Shown: positions 16,668 through 26,554, counted from the stretch's first letter. The stretch: 64,000 bases of DNA from Roseburia hominis A2-183 (GCF_000225345.1 NC_015977.1:2525501-2589500); one strand, 5' to 3'. Notes: generated by a model from the sequence alone, not told the origin. Translations and numbers: made by a program.

Positions 16668-17957
16668 TTATTTTACCGGAATCAGCTTCTCCTTGCCTCC
16701 GACATACGGACGCAGTGCTACCGGAACATTGACGCTTCCGTCTGCGTTGAGGTTGTTCTCTAAGAACGCGATCAACATTCTAGGCGGCGCAACCACCGTG
16801 TTGTTCAAGGTATGTGCAAAATACTTGCTGCCATCCTTGCCCTTTACACGGATCTTTAATCTTCTCGCCTGTGCATCGCCGAGGTTTGAACAGCTTCCAA
16901 CCTCGAAATACTTCTTCTGTCTCGGAGACCATGCCTCAACATCGCAGGACTTCACTTTCAGATCTGCCAGGTCGCCGGAGCAGCACTCCAGGGTACGAAC
17001 CGGGATATCCAGGCTTCTGAACAGGTCAACCGTGTTCTGCCACAGTTTATCGTACCACATCTTGGACTCTTCCGGCTTGCAGACTACGATCATCTCCTGC
17101 TTCTCAAACTGGTGAATACGATAAACACCGCGCTCCTCGATGCCGTGTGCGCCTTTCTCCTTGCGGAAGCATGGAGAGTAGGATGTCAGTGTATATGGCA
17201 GCTTCTCCTCATCGTTGATTGTATCGATGAACTTACCGATCATGGAATGCTCGGAGGTACCAATCAGATAAAGGTCCTCGCCCTCGATCTTGTACATCAT
17301 GGCATCCATCTCATCAAAACTCATAACGCCCGTCACAACATTGCTGCGGATCATAAACGGCGGCACCACGTAGGTAAAACCGCGGTCGATCATGAAATCT
17401 CTCGCGTAGGAGAGCACTGCGGAGTGTACACGCGCAATATCGCCCATCAGATAATAAAATCCGTTTCCTGCCACCTTGCCTGCAGCATCCAGATCAATGC
17501 CGTTAAAACGCTCCATGATCTCGGTGTGATACGGGATCTCAAAATCCGGAACAACCGGCTCGCCAAACTTCTCGATCTCCACATTGCAGGAATCATCCTT
17601 GCCGATCGGTACGGACGGATCAATGATGTTCGGGATCGTCATCATGATCTTGGTGACTTTCTCCTGAAGTTCCTTTTCTTTTTCCTCTAATTCTGCCAGA
17701 CGGGCAGCTCCCTCTGCAACCTGTGTCTTGACAGCCTCAGCCTCGTCCTTTTTGCCCTGACCCATCAGTTTACCGATCTCTTTGGACAGCTGGTTTCTCT
17801 TTGCTCGAAGATCGTCTGCTTCCTGCTGTGTCTTGCGCGCCTCGGCATCGAGTTCAATTACCTCATCCACAAGCGGAAGCTTGTGATCCTGGAATTTGTT
17901 CTTAATGTTCTGCTTTACAACCTCCGGGTTCTCTCTCAAAAACTTCAGATCGATCAT
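16668..17957 (-). CDS. serS: Seryl-tRNA synthetase
   Basis: Class II synthetase charging tRNA-Ser (and tRNA-Sec where present), 429 residues. It begins MIDLKFLRENPEVVKQNI, the standard start, and is preceded by AGGAGG. The N-terminal coiled-coil arm (about 30-105) reads the tRNA. The catalytic core contains the motif 2 region FRKEKGAHGIEERGVYRIHQF and motif 3 AHTLNNTVVAPPRMLIAFLE. GTSEHS is the serine-site segment. Expression is controlled by the T-box leader directly upstream. Confidence 0.97.
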   Translation of the reverse strand: MIDLKFLRENPEVVKQNIKNKFQDHKLPLVDEVIELDAEARKTQQEADDLRAKRNQLSKEIGKLMGQGKKDEAEAVKTQVAEGAARLAELEEKEKELQEKVTKIMMTIPNIIDPSVPIGKDDSCNVEIEKFGEPVVPDFEIPYHTEIMERFNGIDLDAAGKVAGNGFYYLMGDIARVHSAVLSYARDFMIDRGFTYVVPPFMIRSNVVTGVMSFDEMDAMMYKIEGEDLYLIGTSEHSMIGKFIDTINDEEKLPYTLTSYSPCFRKEKGAHGIEERGVYRIHQFEKQEMIVVCKPEESKMWYDKLWQNTVDLFRSLDIPVRTLECCSGDLADLKVKSCDVEAWSPRQKKYFEVGSCSNLGDAQARRLKIRVKGKDGSKYFAHTLNNTVVAPPRMLIAFLENNLNADGSVNVPVALRPYVGGKEKLIPVK

Positions 17958-17996
17958 GTCATTTCCTCCTAAATTCTTCTGTTCTATCCGCACAGG

Positions 17997-18268
17997 AACA
18001 AAAAACCTTTCGCCCCTGTGTCAAATGTCCCCGCCATCTCTGACCGGGCACCACTTGCACATGGGACGAAAGGTTCTGCTTCCGCGTTGCCACCCATCTT
18101 GCCACAGGCATGTTCCTGCGACCTCTCAAACGTATGTTAAAGGATACGACCCTCGCAGCTTTCACTGCCGGCTCCAAAAGTGGAAAGATTCTATCCTGCA
18201 CCGGTTCGCACCACCCACCGGCTCTCTGTCGCAGTCTTCAAACCGCAGCTTTCTTCATCGCCAATTCT
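17997..18268 (-). promoter_or_regulatory. T-box riboswitch leader of serS
   Basis: On the minus strand the leader holds the T-box sequence GGGTGGCAACGCGGA (within 18081-18098), followed by AACCTTTCG pairing with CGAAAGGTT before a T run (18005-18000), which is the terminator. The alternative antiterminator uses the T-box bulge. The upstream part has a long Stem I. A UCC at 18184-18182 is a candidate serine specifier (uncertain). Uncharged tRNA-Ser binding would permit read-through into serS. Confidence 0.92.
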
Positions 18269-18274
18269 TCCGCT

Positions 18275-18303
18275 ATTATATAATGATTATCCGCAAAATG
18301 CAA
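18275..18303 (-). promoter_or_regulatory. Sigma-A promoter of the serS T-box transcript
   Basis: TTGCAT (18303-18298) and a perfect TATAAT (18280-18275) have a 17-base spacer. The transcript start would fall just upstream of the T-box Stem I. Confidence 0.8.
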
Positions 18304-18379
18304 GGTTAATATGCAGATTCGCCCGATCCGCGCCCAGTCCGCATCGAATCCCCTGTATTTTCCGCACTTTGTCCTTTAT

Positions 18380-19648
18380 CTATTGCGCGGCGTCCTCCGC
18401 AATCCACGCTGCCAGCGTCTTCGCGCGCTGTGCCCAGGTATGCTTCTGCTCCACAATCGCTCTGCCACGCCGCACAATCTCATTCCTCCCGGAATCATTT
18501 TGCAATAAATCCTTCACTTTTTCCGGAAGAGCGTCCATATCCTGCAGCGCAACATAGCAGACGCCCTCGCCCTCATGAAGTTCCTCTTCCAGGTAACAGC
18601 TCGGATCGGTCACACATACCGCTCCGTTTAAGATGGAATTAAACACCCTGTCATGCGCTCCGTCCTTAAACCACGGCATCACGTTCAAAGACACCTTCGC
18701 GTCCGCCAGCATCTCAAGGCAGGTAACGGAATCGGTCTGCGGGTGCAGCTTCAGGCACTCCGGATGTCTCACATCCTCCAGTTCCTCCCAGCCTTTTCCG
18801 ACCACATGTACCGGAATTCCTGCATTGACGAGCGTGCGCACCGCCTTTCCCCGCCAGTAATTGCGCACATACAGATCAATGAAAATCATCTTATGCAGGG
18901 CAATCCGCAGCTGATCATTGGGCTCTTTCCCCATCTCCCGCTCGCAGTGGGCAAGCGCCACTTCCTCCACCGTGCACGCCGGATGTTCCAACAGATCGTC
19001 TATGATCCCCCGGTAAAATGCCGCGTACTCCTCATTGATCCAGTTGATATAGGGTTCAAAAAAGGAAAGCTTTGTGTAATTTCCGGTCAGGATCACGTCA
19101 TAGCAGGACGCCGCCTGTTCTGCTGCGCCCTGCGCTCCAGTTTCTCCCGTCTCAACTGCGGCGCCCTGCGCTCGCGCTTTTCCCTGCTCAGCTTCGCCTT
19201 CCTCTTCTGCCTGCCGCAATCCGGTTCCCGCAAGCGGCAGAAAGCCACGCGACACATACTCCGGATAAAACTCTTCAAAATATGCCTTCTGTCTCCGGTC
19301 TATACTGATATGCCGGTATTTTTCCGGCAGATCTTTTAACCTGTCATCGTAAAAGTACGGATGGTCGGCGGCAATATTATAACAGGGAATATGATAGGTA
19401 TCCCAGAGATAACCGATCCCCTCGCGGTACACGCCCGCCTCCTTTTCCAGTCCCTGAAAATTGAAGGTCACAAGCACCGTCTCGCGCGGTCTGATAAACT
19501 TGCGCAGCTTTCCAGCGCTGCTCTCCTCCTGTTTTAGATCATAGAAAAATACTGCGTATCCCAGTTTTTGAAACTCTCCTGCCATCTGATGGGAGAAGTA
19601 GGATAGTGTCTCCACTCCGCCCTCCATCATGACAATTCTTTTTATCAT
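18380..19648 (-). CDS. CgeB-like glycosyltransferase with low-complexity insert
   Basis: 422 residues. The C-terminal third looks like the glycosyl-transferase domain of CgeB/GT1-like proteins (VHVVGKGWEEL, SLNVMPWFKDGAHDRVFNSI, NGAVCVTDPS, then RGRAIVEQKHTWAQRA). The N-terminal region (MIKRIVMMEGGVETLSYFSHQMAGEF) resembles the DUF3880-type partner domain. Between them, about 145-185, is an Ala/Gln/Glu/Gly-rich insert with an internal repeat (GAQGAA, ARAQGAA). The gene follows the ABC permease by 41 bases and may share its transcript. The sugar and acceptor are unknown; a cell-surface or spore-coat glycosylation role is possible (inference). Confidence 0.78.
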   Translation of the reverse strand: MIKRIVMMEGGVETLSYFSHQMAGEFQKLGYAVFFYDLKQEESSAGKLRKFIRPRETVLVTFNFQGLEKEAGVYREGIGYLWDTYHIPCYNIAADHPYFYDDRLKDLPEKYRHISIDRRQKAYFEEFYPEYVSRGFLPLAGTGLRQAEEEGEAEQGKARAQGAAVETGETGAQGAAEQAASCYDVILTGNYTKLSFFEPYINWINEEYAAFYRGIIDDLLEHPACTVEEVALAHCEREMGKEPNDQLRIALHKMIFIDLYVRNYWRGKAVRTLVNAGIPVHVVGKGWEELEDVRHPECLKLHPQTDSVTCLEMLADAKVSLNVMPWFKDGAHDRVFNSILNGAVCVTDPSCYLEEELHEGEGVCYVALQDMDALPEKVKDLLQNDSGRNEIVRRGRAIVEQKHTWAQRAKTLAAWIAEDAAQ

Positions 19649-19689
19649 GCCGGCTCCTTTCTGTCCGCAGCGCTGTCATTATTTTTTGC

Positions 19690-20943
19690 TTACTCATGCC
19701 GCAGCGCATCGATCGGATTTAAATTCGCCGCCTTGTAGGACGGGAACACACCGAATACGATTCCGATAACCATGGAAAACGCCACCGCTCCCACGGCTGC
19801 CGGAACACTGATCGCCACCGGCGTCGTCGTCACATACGAGATCACCTGCGCCAGAATAATGCCGACCAGCACGCCGATGAGACCGCCCAGGCTGGTGAGC
19901 ACCGCCGCCTCCGTCAGAAACTGTCCCAGGATCCGGGACTTGCGTGCCCCGATCGCCTTTTTCAGACCGATCTCCTGCGTCCGCTCCGTCACCGATACCA
20001 GCATGATGTTCATGACGCCGATACCGCCGACAATCAATGAAATGCCGGCAATCCAGATCAGCATGGTGTTGGTGGAGCTGCTGAGTTCCTGAATCTGCTG
20101 TGCCTGCTCCATCAGATCTTTTGCCTTATACTGGATCGTCGTATCCGACACCGACAGATACCCGTTTAGCAGATCCGCTCCCGCTTTTCCGGCGCTGGTC
20201 ATATCATCCGTACTCTCCACGCGCAGCACCACATTCTGCGGCTCGTCGTACTGATAGATGATCGGCCAGGTCGTCGCCGGCACATACACAGAGCCGGCGG
20301 AATCCTGCGCGTAGGTATAATAGTCATCAATTGAGTTGATGACCGGTTCAAACTTTTTCGCCTTTGTCACAATTCCCACCACAACATACGGCTCCTGCTG
20401 AATCTCAATCGTCTCCCCGACAGCTTCCTCTCCCTGGAACAGTGCGTCCGCCGAATCCTCATCCAGAATCGCGACCTTGTGATACTGGTCAAAATCCTGC
20501 TGCGTGAACCCACGCCCTTCCTTCATAATATAATTGCAGGTGTCAAAATAAGCCGTGTCAACGCCCTTGACATAACCACCGGAAAGCCCGGTATTCAGAT
20601 GATAGACTCCGTTGTAATCCTGCCGGCTCAGATAGCGCGACACATTTTCCACATGCGGGATCTCCTTGAGCTGTTCAACCACCTCATCCGCCACAAGCGG
20701 CACGCCCTCCGGTATGCCGTTGTACTCCATCTCATATTCCCACTCTCCCTGATACAGGGAAATCTCGACGGTATTCTCACCGGCTCCGACCAGGTTCTGC
20801 TTGATCTGCTCATTTGTTCCCTTAATTGTAGATACAATCGCAATAATAGCTGCAATACCGATAATAATTCCCAGCATCGTCAGGAAGGAACGCATCTTGT
20901 GAGCCCAGATTCCGCGGAAAGATAATCTTATATTTTCAAACAT
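19690..20943 (-). CDS. MacB-like ABC transporter permease
   Basis: 417 residues. One N-terminal membrane segment (FLTMLGIIIGIAAIIAIVS, preceded by MFENIRLSFRGIWAHKMRS), a large MacB periplasmic-core-type extracytoplasmic domain (about 45-285) and three C-terminal segments of the FtsX fold (MLIWIAGISLIVGGIGVMNIML; LTSLGGLIGVLVGIIL; VAFSMVIGIVFGVFPSYKAA). It ends NLNPIDALRHE, the usual MacB-family end. The ATG at 20943 has GGAGGAAC upstream. It works with the ATPase at 22630 and the two adaptors to expel a substrate such as a peptide, antibiotic or lipid; which one is unknown. Fourth gene of the transporter operon. Confidence 0.92.
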   Translation of the reverse strand: MFENIRLSFRGIWAHKMRSFLTMLGIIIGIAAIIAIVSTIKGTNEQIKQNLVGAGENTVEISLYQGEWEYEMEYNGIPEGVPLVADEVVEQLKEIPHVENVSRYLSRQDYNGVYHLNTGLSGGYVKGVDTAYFDTCNYIMKEGRGFTQQDFDQYHKVAILDEDSADALFQGEEAVGETIEIQQEPYVVVGIVTKAKKFEPVINSIDDYYTYAQDSAGSVYVPATTWPIIYQYDEPQNVVLRVESTDDMTSAGKAGADLLNGYLSVSDTTIQYKAKDLMEQAQQIQELSSSTNTMLIWIAGISLIVGGIGVMNIMLVSVTERTQEIGLKKAIGARKSRILGQFLTEAAVLTSLGGLIGVLVGIILAQVISYVTTTPVAISVPAAVGAVAFSMVIGIVFGVFPSYKAANLNPIDALRHE

Positions 20944-20956
20944 CTCCGTTCCTCCT

Positions 20957-22633
20957 TTAATAATTGGATGATTCGTCCGTGACGGCAGCGCCCTCCACCG
21001 CATTTTTCCCGTACGGGAATGCGATGCGGTCGTCCTCCGTCAGACCCGACTTGATCTCTACCGCAGATCCGTACACCGTTCTTCCGGTCACCACATACTG
21101 TTTTTTCAGCCGGTTATTCTCATCTGCAATCATACAGTACGCCTTTCCATCCTCCGACCTCACATACGCTTTTTCTATAAAAATGCCGCCGCCATCGGAC
21201 TGATTGGTCGATATGGACAGATCTACCGCCTCCCCGTTGCGGAGCGCGGAACTGTCCTCGATATAAGCCGTGTACTCATAATAGGAGACATTGGGATTTC
21301 CATCGCCCCACGAGTTGCCCGAAACCGGATAATCCGATATTTCCGTGATTGTGGCATCAAACGTCATGCCGCTCTCCCATGAATTGGCAGTCACCACGGT
21401 TCCCATCTTCACATCATCCAAAAGCAGCTCGCTGATCGTCCCCTTTACATAGAGCCCGTCATCTCCGGTTATCACCAGAAACGCCTGCCCCTGCTCGGGC
21501 TTCTCGTCCGGATCACCGAGCGTCTTGACGACACCGTCCACCTCCGCGTAGACCACACCGTCCGTCGCACTTTTCTCCATGGACTCGAGCGCCAGCTGTT
21601 CCTGTCTGCGCTGAATATCGAGCATCTTTAATTTTTCTTCAATCTCGGCAGCCTCCTGATAGAGTTCCTCGGAAGTATATCCCTTTGGCACCTCCCAGTC
21701 CGCCATAAAATCCTCGTAGGCCTGCATGTACTCATCCGCAAGGGAGGTCGGTATGTATTCTTTTCCCGAAAACAGATACCACATGCGGCTCTCATCGTAA
21801 TCCGCCGGAAAATCGCTGCCGTTTAACTCGACGGTATTCGGGGACACTGTATCATCCGCAACCGGCGTCTGCCGCCCGGTCGCTTCATCGGTGTCAAGCA
21901 CCATCTTACCGTCCGCATCCTTCTTGCAGACGATCACGCGCACATGTTTTCCGCTGCCTCCCTCCGCGGTAGGACGGATGGCATTGAAAAAGCCGCCGTA
22001 GGCGTATGCATTCTGGTTGACATAATAAATATACGGTTCTTCCGCTGTTCCTGCCGGATACACCAGTTCCCCCGCCGCATTGGTTGTCACGTTGTAGGGA
22101 ATGGAGGCCGCCGTCAGATAGTTGTAGATTCTGCTGTCGTTCTTATCTGTCTCTGTCAGGCGGTTTTCCTCGTCCATGTGCTGATACCAGGCAAGCTGCT
22201 CCTCGTTCAGCTTCGGCGGATCTTTTTTCACCGGCGTCTGCGTCTTTAACATTTCATACTTGTATTTTTGTCTCTCGATGTTATTCTCGATCGTGCTGAT
22301 ATCGAGTTTTTTGCGTTCAATCTCTATCTGGAGTTCCGCCGTGTCATAGGCGAGCAACGGGTCTCCCTTTTGCACCTCATCCCCCTTCTCCACATAGATC
22401 TCCTTGATCATTCTGGAATCATCCAGATAGATCTCCTGTGAGGAATCGTTCGTGACGGTGCCATAACTTGTCTCCGTGTCTCCCCAGTATCCCCAGTTGA
22501 GGTTGGAAACCGGCTGCACTTCCGCGATAAGCTTTTTGTCCTGATAGGACTTATACCCGTATACGCCTCCCACCGCAGCCGAGAGGGTGACCGCAATACC
22601 TGCGATGACCGCAATCACTTTCTTAATCTTCAT
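20957..22633 (-). CDS. HlyD/MacA-like adaptor with large inserted domain
   Basis: 558-residue membrane-anchored adaptor of an ABC exporter. The N-terminal anchor (VIAVIAGIAVTLSAAVGGVYGYK region), a biotinyl-lipoyl-like hairpin half (DDSRMIKEIYVEKGDEVQKGDPLLAY) and a helical hairpin are seen. The hairpin is interrupted by about 190 residues (roughly 140-330) rich in Tyr, Asp and Asn (YVNQNAYAYGGFFNAI and neighbours) that I do not recognise. The second lipoyl half (GVVYAEVDGVVKTLGDP) and beta-barrel follow. Usual MacA-type adaptors are about 350-450 residues. It overlaps the ATPase gene by 4 bases and is 13 bases before the permease. Confidence 0.85.
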   Translation of the reverse strand: MKIKKVIAVIAGIAVTLSAAVGGVYGYKSYQDKKLIAEVQPVSNLNWGYWGDTETSYGTVTNDSSQEIYLDDSRMIKEIYVEKGDEVQKGDPLLAYDTAELQIEIERKKLDISTIENNIERQKYKYEMLKTQTPVKKDPPKLNEEQLAWYQHMDEENRLTETDKNDSRIYNYLTAASIPYNVTTNAAGELVYPAGTAEEPYIYYVNQNAYAYGGFFNAIRPTAEGGSGKHVRVIVCKKDADGKMVLDTDEATGRQTPVADDTVSPNTVELNGSDFPADYDESRMWYLFSGKEYIPTSLADEYMQAYEDFMADWEVPKGYTSEELYQEAAEIEEKLKMLDIQRRQEQLALESMEKSATDGVVYAEVDGVVKTLGDPDEKPEQGQAFLVITGDDGLYVKGTISELLLDDVKMGTVVTANSWESGMTFDATITEISDYPVSGNSWGDGNPNVSYYEYTAYIEDSSALRNGEAVDLSISTNQSDGGGIFIEKAYVRSEDGKAYCMIADENNRLKKQYVVTGRTVYGSAVEIKSGLTEDDRIAFPYGKNAVEGAAVTDESSNY

Positions 22634-23319
22634 GATACCGCTCCGTCCCCCTCTCCCTCATAGATCTCACCGTCGATGATCCGGACAATCCGCTTGGCTT
22701 TCGCCGCAATCCTGGGATCATGCGTAATCATGACGATGGTAACGCCCTCTTCGTTCAGGCTGTCAAAAAGCTCCATGATCTGCTCGCCGGATTTGGAGTC
22801 CAGAGCTCCTGTCGGCTCATCTGCCAGCAGAATCTTAGGATGGTTGACCATCGCGCGGGCGATGGCGACACGCTGCTTCTGTCCGCCGGAAAGCTGTGTC
22901 GGTCTGAAATTGACACGATCCCCGAGTCCCACTCTCTCGAGCGCTTTCGTCGCGCGGATCCGCCTCTCCTTTTTGCGCACTCCGGCGTAGCTGAGCGGAA
23001 GCGCCACATTTTCCACGGCGCTCTCCCGCGGCATCAGCTGAAAACTCTGGAACACGAACCCGATGCTCTTTAAGCGGAGATCCGAGAGTTCCCTGTCTTT
23101 TAATTTGAGCACGTTCTCCCCCGCCAGCTCGTAAGTACCGCTCGTCGGTCGGTCGAGACACCCGATAATATTCATCAGTGTGGTCTTACCGGAACCGGAC
23201 GGTCCCATAATGGCGACATACTCTCCTTCCTCGACCGTCAGCGATACATCCTTTAACACCGGCACAACCAGCTTCTCCTGCTGATAGTCTTTGTAGATAT
23301 TCTGCAGATTCAGTATCAT
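22630..23319 (-). CDS. ABC transporter ATPase, MacB/LolD type
   Basis: 229-residue nucleotide-binding subunit: Walker [11 protein letters not shown]-loop [10 protein letters not shown], signature [15 protein letters not shown], Walker [14 protein letters not shown] and switch His in [10 protein letters not shown]. The sequence is of the LolD/MacB exporter class. It powers the permease at 19690. It overlaps both neighbouring adaptor genes by 4 bases (ATGA type), showing tight translational coupling in the four-gene operon. Confidence 0.96.
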   Translation of the reverse strand: MILNLQNIYKDYQQEKLVVPVLKDVSLTVEEGEYVAIMGPSGSGKTTLMNIIGCLDRPTSGTYELAGENVLKLKDRELSDLRLKSIGFVFQSFQLMPRESAVENVALPLSYAGVRKKERRIRATKALERVGLGDRVNFRPTQLSGGQKQRVAIARAMVNHPKILLADEPTGALDSKSGEQIMELFDSLNEEGVTIVMITHDPRIAAKAKRIVRIIDGEIYEGEGDGAVS

Positions 23320-24689
23320 TCTGCCACCTCCGCCTCTGTCCCTTCTCCGGCATCCATACCGTCATACATTTCATCCGGCAGTTCTGTATCATAGACGCTG
23401 TCCAACACATCATAGAGCAGTTCCGTGTCATAGACACCCTCTGTATCGTACAGATTCTCGTCCGCCGGCTGATTGTAAAGCGGAGAAGAATAATCCACTT
23501 CCGCCTCGTCGGTCACGGTCGTCACACCCTCATAGAGACCAGCCATCGGCCAGGCAATGTAATCGTCCTCTGCAAGCCCTGATACGATCTCATACTCATC
23601 CATATCCGCATCGTACTCTCCCAGCTCGATGTAGCGCTTCTCCAGACGGTCTTTCTCATTAGCCGCCCACACATACGGGGTATCTTCGTCCTGCACGATG
23701 TAGGAGCCGTACAGCCACAGACCTTCCTTCACTTCCTCCTGTCCCTGATCCAGCTCGATGTACACATGCTGCCCCAGGATCAGTCCGTCCACCGAGTCGA
23801 GATCCACATAGAACGGATACTTGGACGCTGACTGTGTATCTCCCGCCGAAGAAGTGCTGTAATAGCTGTTATCGTTCCCCTGCTGCGGGCTCTCCGTGTC
23901 AATTTTCCCGATCGTTCCGCTCCACGTCTTCGTGCCGTCCACACGCGAGCGGATCACAACCTCCTGTCCCTCGGAAAGCATCCAGACATTCTGCTCATCG
24001 ATGCTTCCCTTGATCCGGTACTCTCCAGTCTGTAAGATCGTCATAAACGGCGCGCTGTTCCCGTTGCTGTCCACGCCTTTCTCATTGATCTCCTTGACCA
24101 CTCCCGCCACCTTGCTCACAACGGAAGAACTGCTGACCTGTTTCTGCTCCTTGGAGATCTCAAGCTTCTTGCTCTCCATATCGAACTGCTTCTGTGCGAT
24201 GGAGTTCTGGATATTCTGAATCTGCGTGGTGTAATCGTAGCGTTCCGATTCGTCCACCTTCTCCATCTCTTTCGTCAGTGTGTCGATCTGTTTGTTGTAA
24301 TTATCTATCTCATTCTGGATGCCTTCCAGCTCCAGCTTCGCCTGCTCAATCTTCATGGTAAGGTCACTGGTGTCGTAAGTGACCAGAGTCTGTCCCTCCT
24401 CGACCTCATCGCCGACCTCCACCTTGATCTCGCTGATCGTCCGGGAAGAATCCACATTCACCTCGTATGAATCCTGCGTCTCCACCACACCGTTATACCG
24501 GTTGGAAACACCTGCATACTGATTCATAATGCGGGATACCTTTTCCACATAGACCTTGTCCTCTGAACTTCCATCATCAAAGATCGGTATCATCTGCCTG
24601 ATATCATCCCGGAAATAATAACCGGTTCCTCCCAGAACAGCAGCCACTGCTGCCACACCGATCAGAATTCCAACGCTCTTTTTGCCCAT
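23316..24689 (-). CDS. HlyD/MacA-like adaptor protein, first gene of exporter operon
   Basis: 457 residues. N-terminal membrane anchor (VGILIGVAAVAAVLGGTGYYF), lipoyl half (SSRTISEIKVEVGDEVEEGQTLVTYDTSDL), a coiled-coil hairpin at about 115-190, the second lipoyl half (VAGVVKEINEKGVDSNG) and beta-barrel. The tail (about 400-457) is very acidic, rich in D/E/Y with repeated YDTE (VYDTELLYDVLDSVYDTELPDEM). AGGAGG precedes the ATG. It differs clearly from the second adaptor at 20957, so the exporter has two non-identical adaptors, perhaps as a heteromer. Confidence 0.87.
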   Translation of the reverse strand: MGKKSVGILIGVAAVAAVLGGTGYYFRDDIRQMIPIFDDGSSEDKVYVEKVSRIMNQYAGVSNRYNGVVETQDSYEVNVDSSRTISEIKVEVGDEVEEGQTLVTYDTSDLTMKIEQAKLELEGIQNEIDNYNKQIDTLTKEMEKVDESERYDYTTQIQNIQNSIAQKQFDMESKKLEISKEQKQVSSSSVVSKVAGVVKEINEKGVDSNGNSAPFMTILQTGEYRIKGSIDEQNVWMLSEGQEVVIRSRVDGTKTWSGTIGKIDTESPQQGNDNSYYSTSSAGDTQSASKYPFYVDLDSVDGLILGQHVYIELDQGQEEVKEGLWLYGSYIVQDEDTPYVWAANEKDRLEKRYIELGEYDADMDEYEIVSGLAEDDYIAWPMAGLYEGVTTVTDEAEVDYSSPLYNQPADENLYDTEGVYDTELLYDVLDSVYDTELPDEMYDGMDAGEGTEAEVAE

Positions 24690-24797
24690 AGCTCCTCCTC
24701 TGCCCCAGACGGGTTACTTTCTTTTCTTTATTCTATCATCTTTTCAGACCCGATACATAGCGTTTAATTCTTAATAATTTTTGTAGAATAGAACATT

Positions 24798-24845
24798 AAA
24801 AAAGCCTCCGCGCATATTGAACACTCACAATATGCACGGAAGCCT
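24798..24845 (-). terminator. Terminator downstream of glyA
   Basis: A long stem with a few mismatches (GGCTTCCGTGCATATTG / CAATATGCGCGGAGGCT) is followed on the minus strand by TTTTTT. Confidence 0.85.
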
Positions 24846-24867
24846 AGTCTACACACTTTGAAAGATT

Positions 24868-26106
24868 TTATTTTAACGGATATTTTGCGGTGAGCTCCGC
24901 CACAATCGCTCTGGCGCGATCTGCCGCCGGCTCTCCCTCCTTGATCATCATGGCAATCGCCTCCGCAATCTGATCCATATCCCCGGTATTGAATCCGCGG
25001 GATGTCACCGCCGGCGTACCGAGACGCACACCACTCGTCACGAACGGAGACTTCGGATCGTTCGGAATCGTATTTTTATTGCAGGTGATATTTACGGAAT
25101 CCAGAAGCTTCTCCACCGCTTTTCCGGTCTGGTCAAAATTCGTCAGGTCGACAAGCATCAGGTGATTGTCGGTGCCTCCCGATACGATCTTGATACCGCG
25201 GTTCATCAGTCCTTTGCACAGCGCCTGCGCATTGTCGATGATGTTCTGCTGGTACACCTTGAACTCCGGCTGCAGTGCTTCCTTGAAGCAGACTGCCTTC
25301 GCCGCGATCACATGCATCAGCGGACCTCCCTGGATTCCCGGGAAGATTGCCTTATTAAAGTTGTACTTGTCTGCCACTTCCTGGTTGCAGAGAATCATTC
25401 CGCCGCGCGGTCCGCGCAGAGTCTTGTGCGTGGTCGTTGTCACGACATCCGCATACGGGATCGGGCTTGGATGAAGTCCCGCCGCAACCAGACCGGCGAT
25501 GTGCGCCATGTCAACCATGAGCACGGCACCGCAGGCGTCCGCGATCTCACGGAATTTCTTAAAGTCGATCGTGCGCGCGTAGGCACTGGCACCTGCAATA
25601 ATCATCTTCGGCTTGCACTCGAGGGCAATCTCCATCACCTTGTCGTAATCGATGAATCCCTCGTCGTTCACACCGTACGGTACGATATGAAAATAGGTTC
25701 CGGAAAAATTGACCGGTGAACCGTGCGTAAGATGTCCGCCGTGATCCAGATTCATCCCCATCACGGTGTCGCCCGGCTTTAAAATCGCGAACTGCACTGC
25801 CATATTCGCCTGTGCTCCGGAATGTGGCTGCACGTTGACATAGTCACAGCCGAACAGCTTCTTCGCGCGCTCTCTTGCCAGCTCCTCCACGACATCCACA
25901 CAGTCGCATCCGCCGTAATAGCGCTTCCCCGGATAGCCTTCCGCATATTTATTAGTCAAAACGCTTCCCATCGCAGACATCACCGCCGGGCTTACCCAGT
26001 TCTCCGATGCGATCAGCTCGATATGACTGTTCTGTCTGTCAAACTCATCCTTTATTGCCTGTGCGATTTCCATATCTACCGCTTCGATATCTTCCATTGT
26101 ATACAT
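24868..26106 (-). CDS. glyA: Serine hydroxymethyltransferase
   Basis: PLP enzyme converting serine and tetrahydrofolate to glycine and 5,10-methylene-tetrahydrofolate, 412 residues, full length. The start [18 protein letters not shown], the segment [16 protein letters not shown] and the PLP-lysine motif [15 protein letters not shown] are diagnostic. [13 protein letters not shown] and [15 protein letters not shown] are further conserved segments. It supplies one-carbon units for purine, thymidylate and methionine synthesis. It has its own promoter (26184-26212) and terminator. Confidence 0.97.
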   Translation of the reverse strand: MYTMEDIEAVDMEIAQAIKDEFDRQNSHIELIASENWVSPAVMSAMGSVLTNKYAEGYPGKRYYGGCDCVDVVEELARERAKKLFGCDYVNVQPHSGAQANMAVQFAILKPGDTVMGMNLDHGGHLTHGSPVNFSGTYFHIVPYGVNDEGFIDYDKVMEIALECKPKMIIAGASAYARTIDFKKFREIADACGAVLMVDMAHIAGLVAAGLHPSPIPYADVVTTTTHKTLRGPRGGMILCNQEVADKYNFNKAIFPGIQGGPLMHVIAAKAVCFKEALQPEFKVYQQNIIDNAQALCKGLMNRGIKIVSGGTDNHLMLVDLTNFDQTGKAVEKLLDSVNITCNKNTIPNDPKSPFVTSGVRLGTPAVTSRGFNTGDMDQIAEAIAMMIKEGEPAADRARAIVAELTAKYPLK

Positions 26107-26183
26107 CGTATGTATTCTCCCTTCCTGAACCGCCGCACTGTCTTTCTACGAAAAACATTTGTCTTTCTACGGCTATGCTACTC

Positions 26184-26212
26184 ATTATAAATGACTTTGT
26201 ATCTTTATTCAA
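26184..26212 (-). promoter_or_regulatory. Sigma-A promoter of glyA
   Basis: TTGAAT (26212-26207), a 17-base spacer and TATAAT (26189-26184) on the minus strand, about 75 bases before the start codon. Confidence 0.65.
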
Positions 26213-26243
26213 TCAGAAAACATATACCGTCTATAACAATTTG

Positions 26244-26525
26244 TTATAAAACATATAAGTGCACCAGATAAATTGCAAGTGCCGCCTGGCAAACCAGAAT
26301 GAGCGGCATTCCGACCACAAAATACCAGTGCTTCGTCTTGTGGCGGAACAAATACATTCCTGCCCAGGTTCCCGCGCTTCCCCCGAGCAGGCTCACGCCA
26401 AAGAGCACCTTCTCCGGAATCCGCCACCGGTGCAGTCTGGCGCGCCTCTTATCCGACCACATGACCGCCACACCGAGCACATTCATAACCGCCAAATAGA
26501 TTGCAAACAACTTCATCCCATCCAT
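26244..26525 (-). CDS. DUF1294 family small membrane protein
   Basis: 93-residue membrane protein with about three segments. The DUF1294 pattern is clear: MWSDKRRARLHRWRIPE, then VLFGVSLLGGSAGTWAGMYLFRHKTKHW and a final hydrophobic helix. The function of the family is unknown. I place the start at ATG 26525 because GAGGAG lies 7 bases upstream; the frame also opens at 26540. It stands alone between glyA and secDF. Confidence 0.85.
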   Translation of the reverse strand: MDGMKLFAIYLAVMNVLGVAVMWSDKRRARLHRWRIPEKVLFGVSLLGGSAGTWAGMYLFRHKTKHWYFVVGMPLILVCQAALAIYLVHLYVL

Positions 26526-26554
26526 CTCATTTCTCCTCAATGACCGTTTTCATG

